Shown: piece by piece, positions 34,138-42,205 of the stretch | How positions within the stretch are numbered: position 1 is the first letter of the stretch | Layout of the letters: each line of letters opens with the position of its first letter | NCBI RefSeq assembly: GCF_013385985.1 | Contig: NZ_JACAOY010000006.1 | Span: 333,121 to 391,731, forward strand | DNA from: Pseudomonas sp. B6002 | Lineage (GTDB): Bacteria > Pseudomonadota > Gammaproteobacteria > Pseudomonadales > Pseudomonadaceae | Reading direction: 5' to 3' | DNA length: 58,611 bases | Notes under the pieces: model-generated | Told to the model about the DNA's origin: nothing | Database searches by the model: none | The model's input: only the letters and a program-made list of their open reading frames with translations | Translations under genes and position numbers: made by a program

Positions 34138-35285
34138 GGGCGAACGCTCGCCGACTGTGCCTGCCACCACTGCATCAGGCGTTCGGTGATGCGTTCGCTG
34201 GCGTGACCATCGCCGTAAGGGGTGTGCACGCGGCTCATGCGCTCGAAGATCGCCGGGTCGTCAAACAGCTCGCTGGCATGCTTGACGATGCGGTCGGCGT
34301 CGGTGCCCACCAGCAGCACGGTGCCGCCTTCGAGCACCGAGGGGCGTTCTGTCACATCACGCAACACCAGCAACGGCTTGCCGATGGCCGGGGCTTCTTC
34401 CTGTACGCCGCCGGAGTCGGTGAGGATGAAACGCGCACGGCCCATCAGCCACACAAAGTGCTGGTAGTCCTGTGGCGGCACCAGGTAGATGTTGGGCTTG
34501 TTGGATAGCATGCGGTACACCGCGTCCTTGACCTTAGGGTTCAGGTGCACCGGGTAGACGAACTGGGCCTGGGGATAGCGCTCGGCAAGCCGGGCCAGGG
34601 CCTGGCAGATCTGGTTGAAGCCGTCGCCGAGGTTTTCCCGGCGGTGGCCGGTGATCAGCACCATGGGCCGCTGGGGTTCCAGCACCGCCAGCGGTGAGTC
34701 GGGCGCCGGCTGCCAGTGGTGGGTGTGTTGCTGGTCGCGCATCCACAGCAAGGCATCGATCACGGTGTTGCCGGTGACCTCCACATGCTCGGCAGGCACA
34801 CCTTCGCGCAACAGGTTGTCGCGGGCCTTGGTGGTGGGGGCGAAGTGCAGGTCGGCGAGCACCCCGGTCAGGCGGCGGTTGGCCTCTTCCGGCCAGGGCG
34901 CCTTGAGGTTGCCGGTACGCAAACCGGCCTCGACATGGCCGATGGGCAACTGGCGGTTGAAGGCGGCGAAACTGGCGATGAAGCTGGTGGTGGTGTCGCC
35001 GTGCACCAGCACCATGTGCGGTTGCAGGCGTTCGTAGGCGTGGTCGAGTGCGCCGAGCAATTGCTGCGACAGGCCGTTGAGGGTCTGGCCCTGGGTCATC
35101 ACTTGCAGGTCTTCATCGACCGTCAGTACAAACCCGTCGAGGACCTGCTGGAGCATTTCCCGGTGCTGGCCGGTGGAGCAGATCTTCAGTTCGATGCCGG
35201 GTGTGTGTTTGAGTACCCGGGCCAGTGGGGCCATCTTGATTGCTTCAGGGCGGGTGCCGAATACCATTGCGATCTTGAAGTTCAT
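34134..35285 (-). CDS. wecB: UDP-N-acetylglucosamine 2-epimerase
   Basis: A 383-residue non-hydrolysing epimerase that interconverts UDP-GlcNAc and UDP-ManNAc. Seen: MVFGTRPEAIKMAP at the N-terminus, HVEAGLRTGN, VTGNTVIDALLW and TDSGGVQEEAPAIGKP, all hallmarks of WecB/MnaA enzymes. In E. coli wecB lies in the enterobacterial common antigen cluster and is needed for N4 infection; here it is the first gene of the nfr operon and overlaps nfrB (ATGA). That linkage points to UDP-ManNAc as the building block of the exported polymer. Confidence 0.95.
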   Translation of the reverse strand: MNFKIAMVFGTRPEAIKMAPLARVLKHTPGIELKICSTGQHREMLQQVLDGFVLTVDEDLQVMTQGQTLNGLSQQLLGALDHAYERLQPHMVLVHGDTTTSFIASFAAFNRQLPIGHVEAGLRTGNLKAPWPEEANRRLTGVLADLHFAPTTKARDNLLREGVPAEHVEVTGNTVIDALLWMRDQQHTHHWQPAPDSPLAVLEPQRPMVLITGHRRENLGDGFNQICQALARLAERYPQAQFVYPVHLNPKVKDAVYRMLSNKPNIYLVPPQDYQHFVWLMGRARFILTDSGGVQEEAPAIGKPLLVLRDVTERPSVLEGGTVLLVGTDADRIVKHASELFDDPAIFERMSRVHTPYGDGHASERITERLMQWWQAQSASVRP

Positions 35286-35373
35286 GGGCTGATCTCTGAC
35301 TGCGAGGCCGTTTATCCAAGAACTTCATACAAGCAGCGAAACAGAGGGTTGTCCAATGCCCCTGTTGTGGTTT

Positions 35374-35387
35374 TTGACGTAGATCAA
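35374..35387. promoter_or_regulatory. ANR/FNR-type site upstream of the wecB-nfr operon
   Basis: The sequence TTGACGTAGATCAA fits the ANR/Dnr/FNR consensus TTGAT-N4-ATCAA at 9 of 10 defined positions. It lies 89 nt upstream of wecB and overlaps the stop codon of the thioredoxin gene. A possible -10 (GGATAA on the minus strand, 35316-35311) would place the site near -76. The role is predicted only. Confidence 0.5.
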
Positions 35388-35728
35388 CCGGGTTGCGCGG
35401 TGCCGGATTCCTGGGTGGCATAGCGGCTGAAGAGGGCATTGAGGGTGTGTTCCTGTTCATTCCAGGCGCCTAGTCCTTCCAGCTTTTCGACCATTTGGCC
35501 AGCACGGAATACCAATAGCGTGGGCAGGCGGATGACGTCTGGGTGTCGGGGTGTCTGGGTCGTGTCGAGGACCATGCTTTTCACCTGATTGGCGTGCTGA
35601 GCAGCGGTGCGTTCGAACAGTGGGCCGGATTCTCTACACGCCGGGCAATGAGCGGACACGAATAACAGAAACACCACGTGATGTTTCGCCAACACCCGTT
35701 GGTACTCTTCGGCGCTCGCAATACCCAT
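35384..35728 (-). CDS. Thioredoxin-fold protein with CPAC motif
   Basis: A 114-residue single-domain thioredoxin-like protein without a signal peptide. Seen: the redox motif CPAC (SAHCPACRES, about residue 28), in place of the usual CGPC, and the cis-Pro region LPTLLVFRAG. The CPAC motif and the small size suggest a specialised reductase or a bacilliredoxin/trxA-like role; the target is unknown. It is on the same strand as the downstream wecB operon, 98 nt away. Confidence 0.8.
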   Translation of the reverse strand: MGIASAEEYQRVLAKHHVVFLLFVSAHCPACRESGPLFERTAAQHANQVKSMVLDTTQTPRHPDVIRLPTLLVFRAGQMVEKLEGLGAWNEQEHTLNALFSRYATQESGTAQPG

Positions 35729-35825
35729 GACAATCTCCTTGTGCTAAAGGCCGGACTGGCACCTTTGTGTACGCTAAACCGCGAGATCAAAGCGGTCTAC
35801 TGTCAACCTTCACAGGTGTTGGCAC

Positions 35826-36074
35826 TCACGCGTCTTTGTCACGCTCGATACGTTCACGCGCCTTGCGGGCCTGGCTTGCACACTTCCTGTATTCCTCATT
35901 GTCCCGGGACGCCTTGGCCCGGCGGTAACCGTGGTGGTTCTGGCTGGTGTAGTCGGTACTGAACGCGTCCTTGAGCTTGCGCAACTCCTCTTTGCATTGG
36001 CGGCGGTCGTTGCTGGCCGACGCATTGCCTGCCACGAGAAGGGAAAGCACCAGCAGGGTAATGCCGAGTTTCAT
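35826..36074 (-). CDS. Small secreted Arg/Lys-rich protein
   Basis: An 82-residue protein I do not recognise. Seen: a signal peptide (MKLGITLLVLSLLVAGNASA) followed by a highly charged, mostly helical segment with two cysteines (RRQCKEELRKL and YRKCASQARK), which could form a disulphide. The start is ATG 36074, with AGGAACC-like pairing upstream. It lies between a thioredoxin-like gene and a REP doublet. Confidence 0.6.
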   Translation of the reverse strand: MKLGITLLVLSLLVAGNASASNDRRQCKEELRKLKDAFSTDYTSQNHHGYRRAKASRDNEEYRKCASQARKARERIERDKDA

Positions 36075-36102
36075 CAATGCAGGTTCCTCATGATTTCGTC
36101 CC

Positions 36103-36190
36103 TGTAGGAGCCGGCTTGCCGGCGAAAAACGTCTGGGCGCCGTGTGATGTCAGGTTAATTGCGTCATCGCCGGCAAGCCGGCTCCTACAG
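36103..36190. repeat. REP doublet, GTAGGAGCCGG type
   Basis: Inverted REP copies between the small secreted protein gene (minus) and the ABC transporter operon (plus), well upstream of the latter's promoter. Confidence 0.9.
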
Positions 36191-36433
36191 AGCTGGTGTG
36201 TTCAATTTGCCTTGAGGCTAGCGCAATGCGTCGATTTTTCCACGCATGCCGGTGCACCGCGATTGTGCGCGGTAACACCGTTGTGGCGCACTCGTTTGGG
36301 GCTGTCACCGGGGCGTGGGGCCTCTGGTAGCAACCGGTTGCTCGGTGCTGGCGTAACGCCTTGTCTGGCGAAGAGATTTATCTCGCTGATTTATATCGAA
36401 TTTATCCCTGACATATTTTTCTGTTACGGCGTG
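36191..36433. other. Gene-free upstream region of the ABC operon
   Basis: 243 nt without a convincing gene, turning AT-rich towards its right end. It would be the place for enhancer sites of the sigma-54 promoter at 36434; I cannot pick out a specific one. Confidence 0.4.
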
Positions 36434-36449
36434 TGGCACACTTTCTGCT
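36434..36449 (+). promoter_or_regulatory. Sigma-54 promoter of the ABC transporter operon
   Basis: TGGCACACTTTCTGCT matches the -24/-12 consensus TGGCAC-N5-TTGCW with one mismatch (CTGC for TTGC) and correct GG-N10-GC spacing. The predicted start site is about 36460, 55 nt before the first gene. Confidence 0.55.
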
Positions 36450-36474
36450 GTCTATTCCGTTGTTACATACTAAG

Positions 36475-36490
36475 TTCCGGTATAGCGGAA
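36475..36490. promoter_or_regulatory. Palindromic operator TTCCG-N6-CGGAA
   Basis: TTCCGGTATAGCGGAA is a palindrome apart from one internal pair. It sits about 15-30 nt downstream of the predicted sigma-54 start, a position suited to repression. The IclR-family protein encoded at 40106 is the obvious candidate to bind it. Confidence 0.45.
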
Positions 36491-36514
36491 TACACAACTC
36501 CTGGAGTGCTTGTC

Positions 36515-37363
36515 ATGCATCACCGACCTTCCGTGTTTAAAGCGTGTGTTTTTCTCTTCGCCGCATCGGCTTCCCTCGCCAGCATCGTGCAGGCGGCGGA
36601 CAGCAAGCTCGATGATGTGCTCAAGCGTGGGCACCTGATCGTGGGTACAGGCAGTACCAATGCGCCGTGGCACTTCCAGGGAGCGGATGGCAAGTTGCAG
36701 GGGTTTGATATCGACATCGGTCGCATCGTGGCCAAAGGGTTGTTCAACGACCCGAGCAAAGTCGAGTTCGTGGTGCAGTCTTCCGACGCGCGTATTCCCA
36801 ACCTGCTGACCGACAAGGTCGACATGAGTTGCCAGTTCATCACCGTCACCGCCAGCCGTGCGCAGCAAGTGGCCTTCACCTTGCCGTACTACCGCGAAGG
36901 CGTGGGCCTGCTGCTGCCGAACAACAGCAAGTACAAAGAGATCGAAGACCTGCAAGCCGGGGGGGATGGCGTCACCGTGGCCGTGCTGCAGAACGTGTAT
37001 GCCGAAGAACTGGTGCACCAGGCCTTGCCTAAAGCCAAGGTCGACCAGTACGACAGCGTCGATCTGATGTACCAGGCTGTGAACTCCGGTCGCGCCGATG
37101 CCGCCGCCACCGACCAGTCCTCGGTCAAATACCTGATGGTGCAGAACCCAGGCCGCTACCGCAGCCCGGTCTATGCCTGGAGCCCGCAGACCTACGCGTG
37201 TGCCGTCAAGCGTGGCGACCAGGACTGGTTGAACTTCGTCAACACCGCGCTGCATGAAGCCATGACCGGTGTGGAGTTCCCGACCTACAAGGCCTCGTTC
37301 AAGCAATGGTTTGGTGTAGACCTGCCGGAACCTGCGATCGGCTTCCCGGTTGAGTTCAAGTAA
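36515..37363 (+). CDS. ABC transporter periplasmic binding protein (polar amino acid type)
   Basis: A 282-residue family 3 solute-binding protein. Seen: a signal peptide ending IVQA before ADSKLDDVLKRGHLIVGTG, then the two-lobed SBP_bac_3 pattern (GFDIDIGRIVAKGLF; VDMSCQFITVTASRAQQVAFTLPYY). ATG 36515 has CTGGAG 8 nt upstream. It heads an operon with two permeases, an ATPase and RidA. The family binds polar amino acids and opines; the downstream enzymes suggest an amino acid or amino-sugar acid such as D-glucosaminate. Confidence 0.88.
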   Translation: MHHRPSVFKACVFLFAASASLASIVQAADSKLDDVLKRGHLIVGTGSTNAPWHFQGADGKLQGFDIDIGRIVAKGLFNDPSKVEFVVQSSDARIPNLLTDKVDMSCQFITVTASRAQQVAFTLPYYREGVGLLLPNNSKYKEIEDLQAGGDGVTVAVLQNVYAEELVHQALPKAKVDQYDSVDLMYQAVNSGRADAAATDQSSVKYLMVQNPGRYRSPVYAWSPQTYACAVKRGDQDWLNFVNTALHEAMTGVEFPTYKASFKQWFGVDLPEPAIGFPVEFK

Positions 37364-37415
37364 ATCGTAAACGCTGGGGCGTCGCTGACGGCGCCCCATT
37401 CAGGTACTGCCCACC

Positions 37416-38078
37416 ATGAACTATCAGTTGAACTTTGCCGCCGTGTGGCGCGACTTCCCCAGCTTGCTGGCGGGGCTCGGCCTGGGCCTGGAGCTGGCGC
37501 TGCTGTCCATCGCCATCGGCTGCGTGATCGGCCTGATGATGGCGTTTGCCATGCTGTCCAAGCACCGGGCGCTGCGTGTGCTGGCCTCGGTGTACGTGAC
37601 GGTGATCCGCAATACGCCGATCCTCGTGCTGATCCTGTTGATCTACTTCGCGTTGCCGTCCCTCGGGATCCGTCTCGACAAAATCCCGTCCTTCATCATT
37701 ACCCTGTCGTTGTACGCCGGTGCCTACCTCACCGAAGTGTTCCGCGCAGGCTTGCTGAACATCCCCAAGGGGTTGCGTGAAGCCGGCTTGGCCATCGGCC
37801 TGGGCGAGTGGCGTATCCGCGCCTACATCACCGTGCCGGTGATGCTGCGCAACGTGTTGCCCGCGCTGTCGAACAACTTCATTTCGCTGTTCAAGGACAC
37901 CTCCCTGGCCGCTGCCATCGCAGTGCCGGAGCTGACCTATTACGCCCGCAAGATCAACGTCGAAAGCTACCGGGTGATTGAAACCTGGCTGGTCACGACC
38001 GCGCTCTACGTGGCTGCCTGTTACCTCATTGCCATGCTGCTCCGTTACCTGGAACAGCGTCTGGCGATCCGTCGTTAA
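37416..38078 (+). CDS. ABC permease 1 (HisM/GlnP type)
   Basis: A 220-residue inner-membrane permease with about five helices. Seen: the family's conserved VIRNTPILVLILLIYFALP and the EAA loop (LREAGLAIGLGEWRIRAYITVPVMLRNVLPAL) that contacts the ATPase. It pairs with the second permease 11 nt downstream to form the channel of the polar amino acid transporter. Confidence 0.92.
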   Translation: MNYQLNFAAVWRDFPSLLAGLGLGLELALLSIAIGCVIGLMMAFAMLSKHRALRVLASVYVTVIRNTPILVLILLIYFALPSLGIRLDKIPSFIITLSLYAGAYLTEVFRAGLLNIPKGLREAGLAIGLGEWRIRAYITVPVMLRNVLPALSNNFISLFKDTSLAAAIAVPELTYYARKINVESYRVIETWLVTTALYVAACYLIAMLLRYLEQRLAIRR

Positions 38079-38089
38079 GGAGGGCTGTC

Positions 38090-38752
38090 ATGTACGAGTC
38101 CCCAAGCTGGCTGCATGAGTTGTGGATCGCCCGGGATACCCTGTGGGCGGGCTTTCAGGCCAGTGTTTATGTGTCGGCCCTGGCGATTATCTTCGGCACC
38201 CTTATCGGCATTGTCGCCGGGTTGATCCTGACCTACGGCAAGTTCTGGATGCGTGCGCCGTTTCGCCTGTACGTCGACCTGATCCGTGGCACCCCGGTGT
38301 TCGTGCTGGTGCTGGCGTGTTTCTACATGCTGCCGGCGCTCGGCTGGCAAATCACCGCGTTCCAGGCCGGTGCCGTCGGGCTGACGCTGTTCTGCGGCTC
38401 CCACGTTTCGGAAATCGTGCGCGGGGCGCTGCAAGCCATTCCCCGTGGGCAACTGGAGGCGGGCAAGGCCATCGGTCTGACGTTCTACCAGTCCCTGGGC
38501 TACGTGCTGCTGCCCCAGGCGCTGCGCCAGATCCTGCCGACCTGGGTCAATTCCTCCACGGAAATCGTCAAGGCCTCCACCTTGCTCTCGGTGATCGGCG
38601 TGGCCGAGTTGCTGCTCAGTACCCAGCAAGTCATCGCGCGCACCTTCATGACCCTGGAGTTCTACCTGTTCGCAGGCTTTATGTTCTTTGTCATCAACTA
38701 CGCCATCGAGTTATTCGGGCGCTACATTGAAAAGCGGGTGGCCTTGCCATGA
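38090..38752 (+). CDS. ABC permease 2 (HisQ/GlnP type)
   Basis: A 220-residue inner-membrane permease homologous to the preceding one. Seen: [20 protein letters not shown] and the EAA loop [37 protein letters not shown] precedes the start. The stop overlaps the ATPase start (ATGA), implying coupled translation. Confidence 0.92.
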   Translation: MYESPSWLHELWIARDTLWAGFQASVYVSALAIIFGTLIGIVAGLILTYGKFWMRAPFRLYVDLIRGTPVFVLVLACFYMLPALGWQITAFQAGAVGLTLFCGSHVSEIVRGALQAIPRGQLEAGKAIGLTFYQSLGYVLLPQALRQILPTWVNSSTEIVKASTLLSVIGVAELLLSTQQVIARTFMTLEFYLFAGFMFFVINYAIELFGRYIEKRVALP

Positions 38753-39531
38753 ACCAACCTCAAACCAACCAACCGCTGCTGAATATCCGCGGCCTGCGTA
38801 AACAATACGGCCAGGTCGAAGTGCTCAAGGGCGTCGACCTGTCCATGCAACGCGGCAACGTGGTGACGTTGATCGGCTCCAGCGGCTCGGGCAAGACCAC
38901 GCTGCTGCGCTGCGTGAACCTGCTGGAAGAATTCCAGGGCGGTCAGATCACCCTGGACGGCGAGTCCATCGGCTACAGCGAAATCGCCGGCAAGCGCGTG
39001 CGTCACCCCGAGCGCGTGATCGCCCAGCACCGCGCGATGACCGGCATGGCGTTCCAGCAGTTCAACCTGTTCCCGCATTTGACCGCCTTGCAGAACGTCA
39101 CCCTCGGCCTGCTCAAGGTCAAGAAGATGGGCAAGGACGAAGCCGTGGCCCTCGCCGAAAAATGGCTGGACCGCGTCGGCCTGCTGGAGCGCCGCAACCA
39201 TTTTCCCGGCCAGCTTTCCGGCGGCCAGCAACAACGCGTGGCGATTGCCCGCGCCATTGCCATGAACCCGAGCCTGATGCTGTTCGACGAAGTCACTTCG
39301 GCCCTCGACCCGGAGCTGGTGGGTGAAGTGCTCAGCGTGATCAAGGGCCTGGCGGAAGAGGGCATGACCATGTTGCTGGTCACCCACGAAATGCGCTTTG
39401 CCTATGAGGTGTCCGACAAGATTGTTTTCATGAACCAGGGCCGCATTGAAGAGCAGGGCACCTCGAAGGACATCTTCGAACGCCCGCAATCGCCGCGCCT
39501 GGCGGAATTTCTCAAGAACATTCGTTTTTAA
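38749..39531 (+). CDS. ABC transporter ATPase (GlnQ/HisP type)
   Basis: A 260-residue nucleotide-binding subunit. Seen: Walker [12 protein letters not shown], signature [14 protein letters not shown], Walker [14 protein letters not shown] and the H-loop [10 protein letters not shown]. It energises uptake by the two permeases encoded just upstream. Confidence 0.95.
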   Translation: MNQPQTNQPLLNIRGLRKQYGQVEVLKGVDLSMQRGNVVTLIGSSGSGKTTLLRCVNLLEEFQGGQITLDGESIGYSEIAGKRVRHPERVIAQHRAMTGMAFQQFNLFPHLTALQNVTLGLLKVKKMGKDEAVALAEKWLDRVGLLERRNHFPGQLSGGQQQRVAIARAIAMNPSLMLFDEVTSALDPELVGEVLSVIKGLAEEGMTMLLVTHEMRFAYEVSDKIVFMNQGRIEEQGTSKDIFERPQSPRLAEFLKNIRF

Positions 39532-39547
39532 TCAGGAGCACTTTTTT

Positions 39548-39937
39548 ATGAGCATTACTCGTTACGGCACCGGCAGCACCGCCGGCGGCGGCCAACCCCG
39601 TCCTTTCGCCCGTGCGGTGGAAGCCGACGGCTGGCTCTACGTCTCGGGCCAGGTGCCAGCGGTGGACGGTGAGATCATCAACGGCGGGATCATTGAGCAA
39701 ACCCGGCAGACCATGCGCAATGTGGTGGCGATCCTCGAGGAAGCCGGTTACGAATTGAAGGACGTGGTACGCGTCGGTGTGTGGCTGGAAGACCCACGGG
39801 ACTTCTGGAGTTTCAACAAGGTCTTCGGCGAATACTTCACCCCGGAACACGCCCCGGCGCGCGCTTGCGTGCAGGCCAACATGATGGTCGATTGCAAGGT
39901 GGAGATCGATTGCGTGGCGTACAAGAAAAAAGGCTAA
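39548..39937 (+). CDS. RidA-family enamine/imine deaminase
   Basis: A 129-residue RidA/YjgF/UK114 protein. Seen: FARAVEADGWLYVSGQVP, QTRQTMRNVVAILEEAGYELKDVVRV and the C-terminal PARACVQANMMVDCKVEIDC with the conserved Arg that holds the substrate carboxylate. RidA enzymes hydrolyse reactive enamines or imines released by PLP-dependent dehydratases to the keto acid and ammonia. AGGAG lies 9 nt before ATG 39548. Together with the PLP enzyme at 40880 it suggests an enamine-releasing elimination reaction in this pathway. Confidence 0.9.
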   Translation: MSITRYGTGSTAGGGQPRPFARAVEADGWLYVSGQVPAVDGEIINGGIIEQTRQTMRNVVAILEEAGYELKDVVRVGVWLEDPRDFWSFNKVFGEYFTPEHAPARACVQANMMVDCKVEIDCVAYKKKG

Positions 39938-39970
39938 ATTGCCCCGACCCTAAGGCCGCCAACGATCCAA

Positions 39971-40058
39971 TGTGGGAGCTGGCTTGCCTGCGATGACGGA
40001 GTGTCAGGCATCCATTTGTGACTGAACCACCGCCATCGCGGGCAAGCCCGCCCCCACA
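39971..40058. repeat. REP doublet, GTGGGAGCTGG type
   Basis: Inverted REP copies between ridA and the iclR gene; they probably mark the end of the transporter transcript. Confidence 0.85.
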
Positions 40059-40105
40059 GGGGGTCACTGTGCAGCATTACCACTATGACCGGACCGAAAA
40101 CTGCC

Positions 40106-40870
40106 ATGACCGAAGACACCATCAAACGCCGCGCCAAGGGACTGGACCGTGCGTTCGATATCCTCGATTTTCTCAAGGAAATCGGCCAGCCCCTGCGCCC
40201 GAATGATATTGCCAGCGGCATTGGCAGCCCCAAGTCCACCGTTTATGAGCTGGTTGCGTCGCTGCTTGAACGCCGCATCCTCGAGACCGTAGGCAAGGAC
40301 GGTCACGTCTACCTGGGCCGCCAGCTGTACTTCCTGGGCCAGGCGCACCTGCGCCATTTCGACCTGACCCGCGAGGCCGACCATGCCTTGCAGGAGATCG
40401 TCAGCCAGACCCACGAAACCGCGCAGATGTGCCTGCTCAACGGGCGCAAATATACGGTGGCGCTGATGCGTGAAGGCGAGCGGCATTTCCGCATTTCTTC
40501 GGACATCGGCGAAAACGCGCCGATCCCCTGGACTGCCTCCGGGCGCCTGCTACTCGGGCACTTGAGCGACCAGCAGATCATCGACCTGATCGACTACGAT
40601 GACTTCATCCTGCCGGATGGCCAGCGGTTGCCGCTGGAAACTTTCCTGGCGCAAATCCGTCAGGCCACCCTCGATGGCTTCTTTTCCTTCGACAGCGTGG
40701 CCGACACCTTTACCCATTGCTTTGCCGCCCCGGTACGGGACGCGCAAGGCATCAGCATCGCGACCCTGTGCATCGTTGCACCCCGGGCCGATGCGATCAA
40801 AAACTACAACGACTATCGCCGGGTGTTGATCGACAGCGCCAACAACCTGGCCCGTCGCATCAACGAATAG
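40106..40870 (+). CDS. IclR-family transcriptional regulator
   Basis: A 254-residue IclR regulator. Seen: an N-terminal winged helix (RAKGLDRAFDILDFLKEIGQ, then PNDIASGIGSPKSTVYELVASLLERR) and a C-terminal effector domain (about residues 85-250) with SSDIGENAPIPWTASGRLLLGHL. An in-frame ATG at 40085 would add seven residues; neither start has a clear ribosome-binding site. It sits between transporter and catabolic genes and is co-directional with both. It is the likely local repressor, possibly acting on the palindrome at 36475-36490. Confidence 0.88.
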   Translation: MTEDTIKRRAKGLDRAFDILDFLKEIGQPLRPNDIASGIGSPKSTVYELVASLLERRILETVGKDGHVYLGRQLYFLGQAHLRHFDLTREADHALQEIVSQTHETAQMCLLNGRKYTVALMREGERHFRISSDIGENAPIPWTASGRLLLGHLSDQQIIDLIDYDDFILPDGQRLPLETFLAQIRQATLDGFFSFDSVADTFTHCFAAPVRDAQGISIATLCIVAPRADAIKNYNDYRRVLIDSANNLARRINE

Positions 40871-40879
40871 GAGCATTTC

Positions 40880-42088
40880 ATGTCTGCCATCAATGCCGTT
40901 GAAAAAGGCGCCGCCGCCGTCGGTGCCCACCTGGTCCGTGACGTCAGCCTGCCGGCCCTGGTGCTGCACCGCGACGCCCTGGAACACAACATTCGCTGGA
41001 TGCAGCAGTTTGTCAGCAACAGCGGCGCCGAACTGGCGCCCCATGGCAAGACCAGCATGATGCCGGCGCTGTTCCAGCGTCAGATCGAGGCGGGCGCCTG
41101 GGGCATTACCCTGGCCAACGCCGTGCAGACCCGCGCCGCCTATGCCGGTGGCGTGCGACGCGTGCTGATGGCCAACCAACTGGTGGGCGCACCGAACATG
41201 GCGTTGATCGCCGACCTGCTGGCCGACAAGGATTTTGATTTTCACTGCATGGTCGATCACCCGGACAACGTCGCCGACCTGGGCCTGTTCTTCGCCGCCC
41301 GTGGCCTGCGCCTGAACGTGATGATCGAATACGGCGTGGTCGGCGGCCGTTGCGGCTGCCGCAGCGAGCAGGAAGTGCGCGAGCTGGCGAAGGCGGTCAA
41401 GGCCCAGCCGGCCCTGGCCCTCACCGGTATCGAAGGCTATGAAGGCGTGATCCATGGCGAGCACGCCATCAGCGGTATCCGCGCGTTCGCGGCAAGCCTG
41501 GTGCGCCTGGCGGTCGACCTGCAGGACAGCGGCCATTTTGACCTGCCCAAGCCCATCGTCACCGCCTCGGGTTCGGCCTGGTACGACCTGATCGCCGAAT
41601 CGTTCGAAGCACAGAACGCCGCTGGCCGCTTCCTCAGCGTGCTGCGCCCGGGCAGTTATGTGGCTCATGACCACGGCATCTACAAAGAGGCGCAATGCTG
41701 CGTGCTCGACCGTCGCAGCGACCTGAACGAAGGCCTGCGCCCGGCGCTGGAAGTCTGGGCCCATGTGCAGTCGTTGCCTGAGCCGGGGTTTGCGGTGATC
41801 GCCCTGGGCAAGCGCGACGTGGCCTACGACGCCGGTCTGCCGGTGCCGCTCAAGCGCTACAAGGCGGGTATTTTGCCGGCAGAAGGCGATGACGTTGGCG
41901 CGTGCAAGGTCACGGCGGTGATGGACCAGCACGCCTTCATGACCGTGGCGCCGGGGGTTGAGCTGCGTATTGGCGACATCATTTCGTTCGGTACTTCCCA
42001 CCCGTGCCTGACCTTTGACAAGTGGCAGGTGGGGTGCCTGGTGGATGAGCAGTTGCAGGTGATTGAGTCTCTGCATACCTGCTTCTAA
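40880..42088 (+). CDS. PLP-dependent D-serine dehydratase/D-threonine aldolase-family enzyme
   Basis: A 402-residue fold-type III PLP enzyme of the DSD1/D-threonine aldolase family. Seen: the PLP lysine Lys57 in APHGKTSMMP, a barrel domain, and C-terminal metal-ligand residues His and Cys in GTSHPCLTFDKW. Family members split beta-hydroxy-D-amino acids by dehydration or retro-aldol cleavage and need a divalent metal. The neighbouring RidA and 2-keto-3-deoxy sugar-acid kinase suggest a dehydratase acting on D-glucosaminate (2-amino-2-deoxygluconate) to give 2-keto-3-deoxygluconate. Similar genes are often labelled amino acid deaminase. It lies 9 nt after iclR, so is probably co-transcribed. 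Confidence 0.85.
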   Translation: MSAINAVEKGAAAVGAHLVRDVSLPALVLHRDALEHNIRWMQQFVSNSGAELAPHGKTSMMPALFQRQIEAGAWGITLANAVQTRAAYAGGVRRVLMANQLVGAPNMALIADLLADKDFDFHCMVDHPDNVADLGLFFAARGLRLNVMIEYGVVGGRCGCRSEQEVRELAKAVKAQPALALTGIEGYEGVIHGEHAISGIRAFAASLVRLAVDLQDSGHFDLPKPIVTASGSAWYDLIAESFEAQNAAGRFLSVLRPGSYVAHDHGIYKEAQCCVLDRRSDLNEGLRPALEVWAHVQSLPEPGFAVIALGKRDVAYDAGLPVPLKRYKAGILPAEGDDVGACKVTAVMDQHAFMTVAPGVELRIGDIISFGTSHPCLTFDKWQVGCLVDEQLQVIESLHTCF

Positions 42089-42100
42089 ACCGTGTCGCGG

Positions 42101-42176
42101 CCATCGCAGGCAATCCAGCTCCCACATGTTGAATTGTGAATACTTTCAACTGTGGGAGCTGGCTTGCCTGCGATGA
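42101..42176. repeat. REP doublet, outward pair, GTGGGAGCTGG type
   Basis: A reverse copy (42101-42126) and a forward copy (42151-42176) lie between the PLP enzyme and kinase genes, in the opposite relative orientation to most doublets in this window. Confidence 0.85.
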
Positions 42177-42205
42177 GGCCCTCCAAAACACCCGAGACCA
42201 TTGCC

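Noticed and set aside
36077-36514. N-terminal extension of the ABC binding protein
   Set aside because: The frame is open through a REP doublet, but the true signal peptide starts at ATG 36515 with a ribosome-binding site, and the promoter elements lie inside the extension.
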